From: Gammaproteobacteria bacterium
GTDB taxonomy: Bacteria; Pseudomonadota; Gammaproteobacteria; Steroidobacterales; GCA-2729495
NCBI GenBank assembly: GCA_030429685.1
Contig: JAUIEY010000128.1
Location: 1 to 5,757 of the forward strand
Direction: 5' to 3'
DNA length: 5,757 nucleotides
Below the pieces are notes generated by a model. The model had not been told where the DNA came from. It saw nothing but the letters and a program-made list of their open reading frames with translations, and searched no databases. How positions within the stretch are numbered: position 1 is the first letter of the stretch; every line of letters begins with the position of its first letter. Position numbers and translations under genes: made by a program. Shown one piece after another: positions 1 to 5,757 of the stretch.

Positions 1-2210
1 TGTGTTTCGTAGTTGATCAGCACCCGGCAGCGCACCGTCCACGCGGTGCAGTTGGTCATTTCAGGCGGTGTCGTAAGCAGGCTGGCGTACTCCACGTCGT
101 AGTCCGGATCAGGAGCCCGGCCGGCGTCCGGCGGATAAGTCCAGACATCGGTGTAGTGCAGGTCCACCGACAGATCCAGAGCTGCCGGATCTGCCGCGGT
201 GCGGGCCTGGGCCATGGTCTCACCGACATTTACAGTCGGCACCAGCAGCGGATCGGTATTCGGGAACGGTGTGCCGTTGCCGGCCGCACCCGCATAAACA
301 GAGTCGAATGCATCATTGCGGCCGTGCGACAGCCCGGAATTGCCATTGTGGCAACCGTTGCAGCTCAGCTGCTCACCGGGACGAACCTGTAGCCAGTTGG
401 TATGGCGGGCGCTGATGCGGCGGCCGTTTATGTCGGTGACCTCAAGTGTCAGCGGGGTATCAGCCGGCACTTTGATGCGCACCGAGCCGTCCGGCTCAAC
501 CGGAGCATAGCCAATCAGTTCGCGCATACCGAAAGCCACGCTCACGCCAAACGCCGAAAAATCGAAGTCGTAGGTTTCCTCGTCCGGAATACCGACGGCT
601 TTGAATACCCGCAGAAAGCGCGCGGCGCGCTGGTCTGCCGTTGTCAGCGCCGGATCGGCAATCACCGGAATATTAGGCGATGCCGTATCCACGCCGTCAA
701 TGTCATACACGCTGCGGATATCAATGATGCCGGCATCGTCGGCAACCAGCGCCGGATCCAGCAGCCCGGTATCCAATCCATCAGGCACCACGGCCGGGTT
801 GTTGTCGAGCGGCCGTGCAACTACCGCATCGGTGTAGATAAAACCTGCCTGCGCCGCCACGATGGGCAAGGTGCTGTTGTTGTTCAGGTCATACAGCCAG
901 ATTGCATAAACCGGGTCGGCCTCCTGCGCCTGCGGATTCTGCAAATTGGTATCGGTACAGGCCACCAGTTGCGGCGGTCCGCCGGGATTGTTCGCATCAG
1001 GCACAGTCAGCCGGCACAGACTCCAGCTGACAATAAGGCGATTGGTGCCATCGCGCAGTGGCCAGGCGGAGGTGAAACGGCCACCCGGCGAAGGCCCCGG
1101 CACGGTCAGCACGTTGTTGACCGTGGCAGCTACCTGGGCAGGTCCGGTCAGAATTCCCTGGTTGGCCACATTGGGCTGCGTGTTGTTCAGATAATTCGTT
1201 GCATCTATAAGCACCAGATCGCCGCCGAGGCTGGTACCGGTGAACGGCATGATCAGGCTGAGAATGCGGCCGTCAAGCATCTCCTGCATTTTTACAAACT
1301 GCACGGTTGCGCCGCCGGTGCCGGTGGCATGGCTTTCGGTGCCGTATAGCATCTGCAGATCCATACCGTCAGGATTAGCGTGATACAGCGACAGGGCATT
1401 GTTATTGAGCATGCCGTCCCAGCGGCTGAACAGGATGCGGCCATTGGCCAGCACCGTTGGGTACAGGTCATGACTCTGGTTAAAAGAAACCTGCGTGAGG
1501 TTGCTGCCGTCATCGTCCATCACGTGCAGAACAAATGCCGGCTCTTCCTGATCTTCATCCAGAGCGGCAAACTGCGGTTTGCCATCATCCAGCAGTTTGG
1601 CAACCGACCGGTTCTGGCGCGTCGAGGAAAAAACAATACGACCGTCCGGCAGATACTGCGCCCCGATGTCGTGGCCCTCTTCGGCTGTGATGTCGTCCTG
1701 GAATATCCGCCGCAGCATCCCGCCGGCTATGTCGTATTCCCAGATATTCCAGGTGGGCTGATCTTCGTCGTTAGCATTCGGGTCTATAGGCGTGCGCATG
1801 GAAAACAATACGCGGGTGCCGTCGGCTGATACCGAAACATCCCTCACATCGCCAAACCCGTTGGTGATAGCGCCGGTCAGATTAGTTTCCTGGGCACTGA
1901 TAGAAGCCCGGTCACGCATATACAGGTCTGCGCCGAAGGCGACCGGCAATATTTCGCGTATATCATTGTCGATAAGCATCCCCTGCGCATCCACAGGCAG
2001 CGGCTTGCGCACATAAAATAAGGGGTAATCCACAACCACCGGGTCGGGGTTTTGACTGCTGCCCAGGCCGATGGTGCTGTCACTGCCGCCGCAACTCCAT
2101 AAGGTTGCAGCCAATACCAATGCAGCCGTAGCACGCTTCGGTGCCGTGACATTGTGTCGTGCGCCGGCATGACTGCCGGCACCTTTTTGCTTCCGCGCGC
2201 AGATATCCAT
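1..2210 (-). CDS. HzsA-related PD40 beta-propeller lipoprotein with c-type heme site (3' end outside window)
   Basis: This frame is open from the ATG at 2210 to the left edge (736 codons, no stop), so the gene is partial. The start is chosen because GGAGG lies 6 nt upstream. Residues 1-26 are a long basic n-region ending in KR, followed by hydrophobic residues 27-37 and the lipobox LWSC with C40; Trp at -2 is unusual. G41 favours the outer membrane. WD40-like strands include VSADGTRVLFS (126-137), YLPDGRIVFSSTR (186-198), VLANGRILFSRWD (253-265) and NPDGMDLQML (279-288). C399 and C418 could form a disulphide. The heme site CNGCH is at 617-621, followed by LSHGR. The last visible residues (CRVLINYET, 728-736) resemble the stretch that, as I recall, precedes a second CxxCH in HzsA-like proteins. 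The family call is from remembered pattern similarity. The function is unknown; envelope electron transfer or redox catalysis is inference. It is divergent from the two-gene operon to its right. Confidence 0.85.
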   Translation of the reverse strand, partial: MDICARKQKGAGSHAGARHNVTAPKRATAALVLAATLWSCGGSDSTIGLGSSQNPDPVVVDYPLFYVRKPLPVDAQGMLIDNDIREILPVAFGADLYMRDRASISAQETNLTGAITNGFGDVRDVSVSADGTRVLFSMRTPIDPNANDEDQPTWNIWEYDIAGGMLRRIFQDDITAEEGHDIGAQYLPDGRIVFSSTRQNRSVAKLLDDGKPQFAALDEDQEEPAFVLHVMDDDGSNLTQVSFNQSHDLYPTVLANGRILFSRWDGMLNNNALSLYHANPDGMDLQMLYGTESHATGTGGATVQFVKMQEMLDGRILSLIMPFTGTSLGGDLVLIDATNYLNNTQPNVANQGILTGPAQVAATVNNVLTVPGPSPGGRFTSAWPLRDGTNRLIVSWSLCRLTVPDANNPGGPPQLVACTDTNLQNPQAQEADPVYAIWLYDLNNNSTLPIVAAQAGFIYTDAVVARPLDNNPAVVPDGLDTGLLDPALVADDAGIIDIRSVYDIDGVDTASPNIPVIADPALTTADQRAARFLRVFKAVGIPDEETYDFDFSAFGVSVAFGMRELIGYAPVEPDGSVRIKVPADTPLTLEVTDINGRRISARHTNWLQVRPGEQLSCNGCHNGNSGLSHGRNDAFDSVYAGAAGNGTPFPNTDPLLVPTVNVGETMAQARTAADPAALDLSVDLHYTDVWTYPPDAGRAPDPDYDVEYASLLTTPPEMTNCTAWTVRCRVLINYET
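2163..2180. repeat. Perfect 7-bp inverted repeat in the early coding region of the HzsA-related gene
   Basis: GCCGGCA (2163-2169) and TGCCGGC (2174-2180) are separated by four bases. The repeat lies in the first codons (about 11-16) of the left gene, about 30 bases after its start. In mRNA it would form a short GC-rich hairpin that could slow early translation. It may be no more than a by-product of GC-rich codons. Confidence 0.35.
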
Positions 2211-2216
2211 CCATAG

Positions 2217-2221
2217 CCTCC
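2217..2221 (-). promoter_or_regulatory. Ribosome binding site of the HzsA-related gene
   Basis: GGAGG on the minus strand is separated by six bases (CTATGG) from the ATG at 2210. It decides the start: an in-frame upstream ATG at 2279 has no comparable site and would add 23 residues ahead of an already long signal n-region. Confidence 0.75.
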
Positions 2222-2239
2222 GCAGGCCTGTCCGTGGCC

Positions 2240-2270
2240 GGTGCGATCGCGCCCATACGATCGCCGCACC
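2240..2270. repeat. Imperfect inverted repeat (hairpin) upstream of the HzsA-related gene
   Basis: The left arm GGTGCGATCG (2240-2249) pairs with the right arm CGATCGCCGCACC (2258-2270), with a three-base bulge on the right and an eight-base loop. It starts 19 bases upstream of the Shine-Dalgarno site of the left gene, and lacks a U-tract, so it is not a standard terminator. It could be an operator or a leader RNA structure. A chance GC-rich repeat is also possible. Confidence 0.4.
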
Positions 2271-2328
2271 ATGAAGCATGCCCTGCGAACCGGTTTTACC
2301 AACAGTGACCTAACTTAATACGGATGAA

Positions 2329-2338
2329 TTTGGCCAAA
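2329..2338. promoter_or_regulatory. Perfect 10-bp palindrome TTTGGCCAAA, possible operator
   Basis: TTTGGCCAAA is identical to its own reverse complement and lies near the centre of the divergent region, where a regulator controlling both directions might bind. No known operator is recognised. A ten-base palindrome can arise by chance. Confidence 0.2.
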
Positions 2339-2405
2339 CCGCGAACCAAGTCACAGATGCAGGCCTGAACGGCGGGTTTACTGAGGCTGCGGAAAATACA
2401 AATGC

Positions 2406-2410
2406 AGGAA
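2406..2410 (+). promoter_or_regulatory. Ribosome binding site of the 405-residue heme protein gene
   Basis: AGGAA is seven bases upstream of the ATG at 2418. It supports that start over the internal in-frame ATG at 2478, which has no clear Shine-Dalgarno site although it would give a more compact signal peptide. Confidence 0.6.
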
Positions 2411-2417
2411 CGGCTGA

Positions 2418-3635
2418 ATGGGCATCAAGCAATGGCAAGCCTGTCAGGCGGTTTCAGCAAAAGCGCGCTCGGGTTTAATGCTGCGAACAATGGTGGTTGT
2501 TTTGTGTGGCATATGCGCCGGCACGACTTGGGCTGACTCTCGCGATCAGGCAAAACGCATACACGACCGGCTGGCTGGCGTCATGCCAAGTGAGTCAGTG
2601 CTGAACGATATGGTCAGCGATATTAATGGCGGCAACCCGCAGGCTGCCGCCATGCGGGCCATGAACAATCCCGCCTTCTACAATGTCACGCTGAAGAACT
2701 GGGCCACGCCCTGGACCAATCGCGACCAGACTGTGTTCGCACCACTGAACGACTACACCGCGACGGTTATCGGCATGGTGCGCGATGACGTGGGCTTTGA
2801 TCAGCTACTCAGCGCTAATCTGGTGTATCACGCCAATGGTGCGACAGCGAATGGCCAGACTGCCCCGAACTACTCGCCGGCCAACAACAATCACTACGAA
2901 TTTCTTGAAGACAACGGCGTCGACCTGATGGCCGAACTGGTCAGCGACACCCAGACAAATACGTCCGGTCTGGCAGACGCTGCGACCGCCGGTGTCATGA
3001 CTACCCGCGCGGCAGCAGCTGCCTTTTTTGTTGCCGGCACCAATCGCGCCATGTTCCGGTTCACATTGCTGAACCACATGTGCACCGATCTTGAGCAGAT
3101 CAAGGACATCACCCGCTCACCGGATCGTATCCGGCAGGACGTGTCACGGAGTCCCGGCGGCGACAGCAGAATCTTCATGAACAACTGCGTTGGCTGCCAT
3201 GCCGGCATGGATCCGCTGGCGCAGGCTTTCGCTTATTACCAGTTCAATGAAACCACCGGGCAGATGGAATACACCCCAGGCACGGTGCAACCCAAATACT
3301 TTATCAACGGCGAAACTTTTGCACCGGGCTACGTGACGCCGGATGACGGCTGGGATAACTACTGGCGCACCGGCACCAACCAGTTGCTCGGCTGGGACAG
3401 CAACCTGACCGGATCCGGTAACGGCGCCAAATCCATGGGTGAGGAACTCGCCGGTAGCCAGGCATTTGCTGCCTGTCAGGTGCAAAAGGCTTTCAAACTG
3501 GCCTGCCTGCGCGACCCGGTCGACGCAGCAGACCGACAACAGATCAACGACATGACCGCGGCTTTCACAACCAGCGGCGGTTACCGCATGAAACCCGTTT
3601 TTGCAGAAGCAGCCGCCTACTGCATGGGCAACTAA
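2418..3635 (+). CDS. Secreted monoheme c-type protein resembling DUF1592/DUF1588/DUF1585 cytochromes
   Basis: This is a complete gene of 405 codons ending in TAA. The N-terminus has a basic n-region (K15, R17, R23), a hydrophobic stretch (25-35) and a probable signal peptidase I site after TWA (37-39); the mature protein starts near D40. If the internal ATG is the true start, it begins at M21 with the same signal core. A single heme site, CVGCH, lies at 257-261, followed by AGMDPLAQAFAYYQF. This recalls the CxxCH...DPLG...F pattern of DUF1588. The preceding segment (FDQLLSANLVYH, then GVMTTRAAAAAFF and a Cys at 222) recalls DUF1592. The C-terminal part has C353, C363 and C403 and ends MKPVFAEAAAYCMGN. 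These likenesses are from memory and remote. The role is probably periplasmic electron transfer or redox partnership with the lipoprotein encoded 12 bases downstream; the substrate is unknown. Confidence 0.92.
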   Translation: MGIKQWQACQAVSAKARSGLMLRTMVVVLCGICAGTTWADSRDQAKRIHDRLAGVMPSESVLNDMVSDINGGNPQAAAMRAMNNPAFYNVTLKNWATPWTNRDQTVFAPLNDYTATVIGMVRDDVGFDQLLSANLVYHANGATANGQTAPNYSPANNNHYEFLEDNGVDLMAELVSDTQTNTSGLADAATAGVMTTRAAAAAFFVAGTNRAMFRFTLLNHMCTDLEQIKDITRSPDRIRQDVSRSPGGDSRIFMNNCVGCHAGMDPLAQAFAYYQFNETTGQMEYTPGTVQPKYFINGETFAPGYVTPDDGWDNYWRTGTNQLLGWDSNLTGSGNGAKSMGEELAGSQAFAACQVQKAFKLACLRDPVDAADRQQINDMTAAFTTSGGYRMKPVFAEAAAYCMGN

Positions 3636-3640
3636 AGGAG
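3636..3640 (+). promoter_or_regulatory. Ribosome binding site of the LamG diheme lipoprotein gene
   Basis: AGGAG directly follows the stop codon of the upstream gene and lies seven bases before the ATG at 3648. An in-frame ATG at 3642 is only one base from it, too close for normal initiation. The tight spacing indicates co-transcription of the two plus-strand genes. Confidence 0.75.
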
Positions 3641-3647
3641 TATGTTG

Positions 3648-5757
3648 ATGAGAAGGAATTCTGAAAACAGCCTCCTCCCGGCAAGTAGCGGATTGCGTTC
3701 TGCACTTCTTCTGGCCTTCAGCGCCTTATTGCTGAATGCCTGTGGCGGTGGCGCCAGTACCGAAACCAACGTAGCCCCGCCGGGCAGTATTCCGGCGACC
3801 AGCTACACCGGTCCGGCCCCGAGTTTCCCGGATGTACAGGCTTTCCGGGTAAGCCTGTGGGAAAACATCCGCGGCAATGATCGCTGCGGCGCCTGCCACA
3901 CTGCCGGCGGCCAGGCACCTGAATTCGCGCGCAGTGACGACGTCAACCTGGCCTACGCCGAAGCGCTCAACCTGGTGGACATGGATCTGCCCGGCGATTC
4001 CCGCCTGGTTACCAAAGTCGGCGGCGGCCACAACTGCTGGCTTGGCACCGATGCGGCAGCCAACCAGGCCTGCGCCGACATCATGACAACCTGGATAGAA
4101 AACTGGGCCGGCAGTTCCGGTGCCGGTGGCGGGCGGCAAATTGTGCTGACGGCACCGCAGAGCCTTGATGATCCGGGCGCGAGTAAAGCCTTCCCGGCAA
4201 GCTCGGCAAGCTTTGATCCCATTCATCAACTGCTGGTGACGTATTGCTCGGCCTGCCACGCACCCGATGCAGCAATGGCGCAACGGCCGTACTTCGCGGA
4301 CAGTGATCGCGATGCCGCATACGAGGAAGCCAAAGCCAAGATTAATCTGGATACGCCGGCCGAATCCCGCTTTGTGGTCAGGCTGCGCGATGAGTTCCAC
4401 AACTGCTGGAACTCATGCCCGTCTGATGCCGCCACCATGCAATCGGCCATCGAAGATTTTGCCAACGCCATTCCGCTTGATCCCATCGATCCGGCGCTGG
4501 TGACCAGCAAGGCCATGACCCTGCTTGACGGCATCGTAGCCAGCGGCGGCAACCGCTTCGAAACCAATCAGATCGCACTGTGGGAATTCAAGAGCGGTCA
4601 GGGCTCGACCGCATTTGATACCAGCGGCGTGGATCCGGCCATTGACCTTAGCCTGAGCGGCAACATCGAATGGGTTGGTGGCTACGGCATCAATATCCAG
4701 TCCGGCAAGGCCCAGGGCTCGACCGTGACCAGCAAGAAACTGCACGATGCCATTACCCCGACGGGCGAATACGCCATTGAGGCATGGGTAGCGCCGGCCA
4801 ATGTTACGCAGGAAGATGCCTACATTGTCAGCTACTCGGGCAGCGCCACGACACGGAACTTCACGCTGGGGCAGACGCTGTACAACTACGATGCGTTCAA
4901 CCGCAGCAGCTCAACCGACGAAAACGGTTCGCCGGCGCTCAGCACTGCCGACGCCGATGAAGACCTGCAGGCCACCCTGCAACATGTGGTGGTCAATTTC
5001 GACCCGGTCAACGGGCGCAGCATTTACGTCAACGGCATATTCACCGACGACGTCGATCCGAATGCCGGCGGCAATATTGCCAGCTGGCGTGACAATTTTG
5101 CTTTCGTGCTGGGTAACGAAACATCCAACAACCGGCAGTGGCAGGGCATCATTCGCATGGTCGCCATCCACAACCGGGTGCTAACGCCGGAGCAGATTGT
5201 GCAAAACTTCGATGTCGGCGTCGGACAGAAATTCTTCCTGCTGTTCTATCTTGGTGATCACATCACCACGGTACCGGAGCCATACCTGGTGTTTGAAGTC
5301 AGTCAGTTTGACTCCTATAGCTACCTGTTCAATCAGCCGCGCTTTATCAGCCTGGACACCGGTGTTACCGATCCCGGCACGCTGAACATTGCCGGCCTGC
5401 GTATCGGCGTTAACGGTGCAGTGGTGGAGAGCGGTCAGGCATTCCAGTTTATTGATACCCAGGCACCTGGTTTCAATGCGCCCTACACGGCTGACGGTAT
5501 GGTGCTGTCATCTCAGGGCACGATCGTGCCGGTCATGCTGAGCCCCGATCAGGATGAATTTTTCATCAGCTTTGAGAGGCTGGGTAACAGCACCAATGTG
5601 TTTATTGAACCGGTACCGACGCCGCCGGCTGCGCCTGCAGATGGTGACCCCGTGCCAGACATCGGCCTGCGCACCTTTGAGGAAATCAATGCAACGATGG
5701 CGGCGATTACCACGGTAAGCACGCAGGAGCCCAACGTCTATGACACCTTCCTGCGCG
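3648..5757 (+). CDS. LamG-domain lipoprotein with two tandem c-type heme modules (3' end outside window)
   Basis: This frame is open from the ATG at 3648 to the right edge (703 codons, no stop), so the gene is partial. The signal core is at 18-29, with lipobox LNAC and lipidated C32; G33 favours the outer membrane. Module 1 has CGACH at 80-84 and HNCW at 128-131. Module 2 has CSACH at 200-204 and HNCW at 251-254. Residues 312-521 fit a LamG/concanavalin-like fold, with strands such as LWEFKSGQGS, YAIEAWVAP, HVVVNFDPVNGRSIYVNG and IIRMVAIHNRVLTPEQI. Residues 522-653 look beta-rich but are unrecognised. A Pro/Ala linker (654-671) leads to GLRTFEEINATM, probably the start of a further domain. 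It follows the monoheme gene by 12 bases, so the two likely form an operon. The LamG domain may bind a glycan or protein surface, and the hemes may pass electrons; both are inference. Confidence 0.9.
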   Translation, partial: MRRNSENSLLPASSGLRSALLLAFSALLLNACGGGASTETNVAPPGSIPATSYTGPAPSFPDVQAFRVSLWENIRGNDRCGACHTAGGQAPEFARSDDVNLAYAEALNLVDMDLPGDSRLVTKVGGGHNCWLGTDAAANQACADIMTTWIENWAGSSGAGGGRQIVLTAPQSLDDPGASKAFPASSASFDPIHQLLVTYCSACHAPDAAMAQRPYFADSDRDAAYEEAKAKINLDTPAESRFVVRLRDEFHNCWNSCPSDAATMQSAIEDFANAIPLDPIDPALVTSKAMTLLDGIVASGGNRFETNQIALWEFKSGQGSTAFDTSGVDPAIDLSLSGNIEWVGGYGINIQSGKAQGSTVTSKKLHDAITPTGEYAIEAWVAPANVTQEDAYIVSYSGSATTRNFTLGQTLYNYDAFNRSSSTDENGSPALSTADADEDLQATLQHVVVNFDPVNGRSIYVNGIFTDDVDPNAGGNIASWRDNFAFVLGNETSNNRQWQGIIRMVAIHNRVLTPEQIVQNFDVGVGQKFFLLFYLGDHITTVPEPYLVFEVSQFDSYSYLFNQPRFISLDTGVTDPGTLNIAGLRIGVNGAVVESGQAFQFIDTQAPGFNAPYTADGMVLSSQGTIVPVMLSPDQDEFFISFERLGNSTNVFIEPVPTPPAAPADGDPVPDIGLRTFEEINATMAAITTVSTQEPNVYDTFLR
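3885..4472 (+). repeat. Tandem duplicated heme modules (CxxCH...HNCW) within the LamG lipoprotein
   Basis: The two copies are at residues 80-155 and 200-275. Shared landmarks in the same order are CxxCH, S-D, AY-EA, P-x-x-SR-x-V, HNCW, a Cys after HNCW (C142; C257), then Met and an aromatic-rich helix end. The distance from the first heme Cys to the HNCW His is 48 residues in copy 1 and 51 in copy 2. This points to an old internal duplication. The His of HNCW is a candidate distal heme ligand, and its Cys could pair with the following Cys. These roles are inference. Confidence 0.7.

Larger units (their letters stand above)
2211..2417. promoter_or_regulatory. Divergent intergenic control region
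   Basis: These 207 bases separate two divergently transcribed genes, so the promoters of both should lie here. I see no convincing -35/-10 pair on either strand. The best fragment on the minus strand is TATTAA at 2320-2315, without a good -35; if used, it would give the HzsA-related gene a leader of roughly 100 bases containing the hairpin at 2240-2270. On the plus strand there are only weak AT-rich candidates near 2311-2321. A perfect palindrome lies at 2329-2338, and the heptamer GCGAACC occurs at both 2285-2291 and 2341-2347. No coding potential is evident, apart from a possible N-terminal extension of the left gene. Confidence 0.5.

Noticed and set aside
402..1349. A 315-codon plus-strand open frame
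   Set aside because: It is antisense to the HzsA-related gene, whose frame is open for 736 codons with a lipoprotein signal, propeller motifs and CxxCH. The plus-strand translation has no recognisable domain.
1..2210. Evidence for anammox or hydrazine synthesis
   Set aside because: Only an HzsA-like scaffold is present. No hydrazine synthase beta or gamma subunit is seen next to it, the heme site lacks the Tyr I would expect, and HzsA-like proteins also occur outside anammox bacteria.
2277..2279. An upstream in-frame ATG as the start of the HzsA-related gene
   Set aside because: It lacks a well-placed Shine-Dalgarno site and would put the lipobox more than 60 residues from the start, too far for a normal lipoprotein signal.
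1877..2302. A 141-codon minus-strand open frame over the start of the left gene
   Set aside because: It is out of frame with the long heme-protein reading frame that begins at 2210 with a good Shine-Dalgarno site, and its own translation shows no domain.
2402..2536. A small plus-strand open frame starting at an ATG 16 bases before the monoheme gene
   Set aside because: It is short, has no ribosome binding site, and lies in a different frame from the well-supported secreted protein.
3636..3647. A terminator or promoter between the two plus-strand genes
   Set aside because: The gap is only 12 bases and is filled by the Shine-Dalgarno site and spacer.
3726..4400. A 224-codon minus-strand open frame
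   Set aside because: It is antisense to the diheme modules of the LamG lipoprotein and reflects GC-rich codon bias; no domain or ribosome binding site supports it.

Overview
The window carries three genes for exported, heme-binding proteins. They are arranged divergently around one short intergenic region, and both outer genes run off the window edges. I see no tRNA, rRNA, mobile element, CRISPR array or terminator. The fairly GC-rich coding, good Shine-Dalgarno sites, Sec and lipoprotein signals and CxxCH hemes indicate a Gram-negative bacterium. From remembered relatives of these proteins I would guess an environmental gammaproteobacterium; this is inference, since no phylogenetic marker is present.

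Layout. Positions 2210 down to 1 (minus strand) hold the first 736 codons of a lipoprotein. It has WD40-like (PD40) beta-propeller motifs and a CxxCH heme site, and resembles proteins annotated as HzsA-related (related to the hydrazine synthase alpha subunit). Positions 2211-2417 are the divergent control region, with an imperfect hairpin and a short perfect palindrome. Positions 2418-3635 (plus) encode a complete 405-residue secreted protein with one CxxCH and a C-terminal architecture reminiscent of DUF1592/DUF1588/DUF1585 cytochrome-like proteins. Twelve bases later, positions 3648 to the right edge (plus) hold the first 703 codons of a lipoprotein. It has two tandem heme modules of the form CxxCH...HNCW, a LamG/concanavalin-like domain, a further beta-rich region, and the start of another domain.

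How they may work together. All three carry export signals and c-type heme sites, so cytochrome c maturation would be needed. The two outer proteins are predicted lipoproteins with Gly after the lipid-carrying Cys, which favours the outer membrane. The middle protein looks soluble in the periplasm or secreted. The simplest reading is one functional unit: an envelope heme-protein set pairing a propeller scaffold with a LamG recognition domain, for electron transfer or oxidation of an unknown substrate. The substrate and reaction cannot be read from the sequence. The resemblance to HzsA should not be taken as evidence of hydrazine synthesis.
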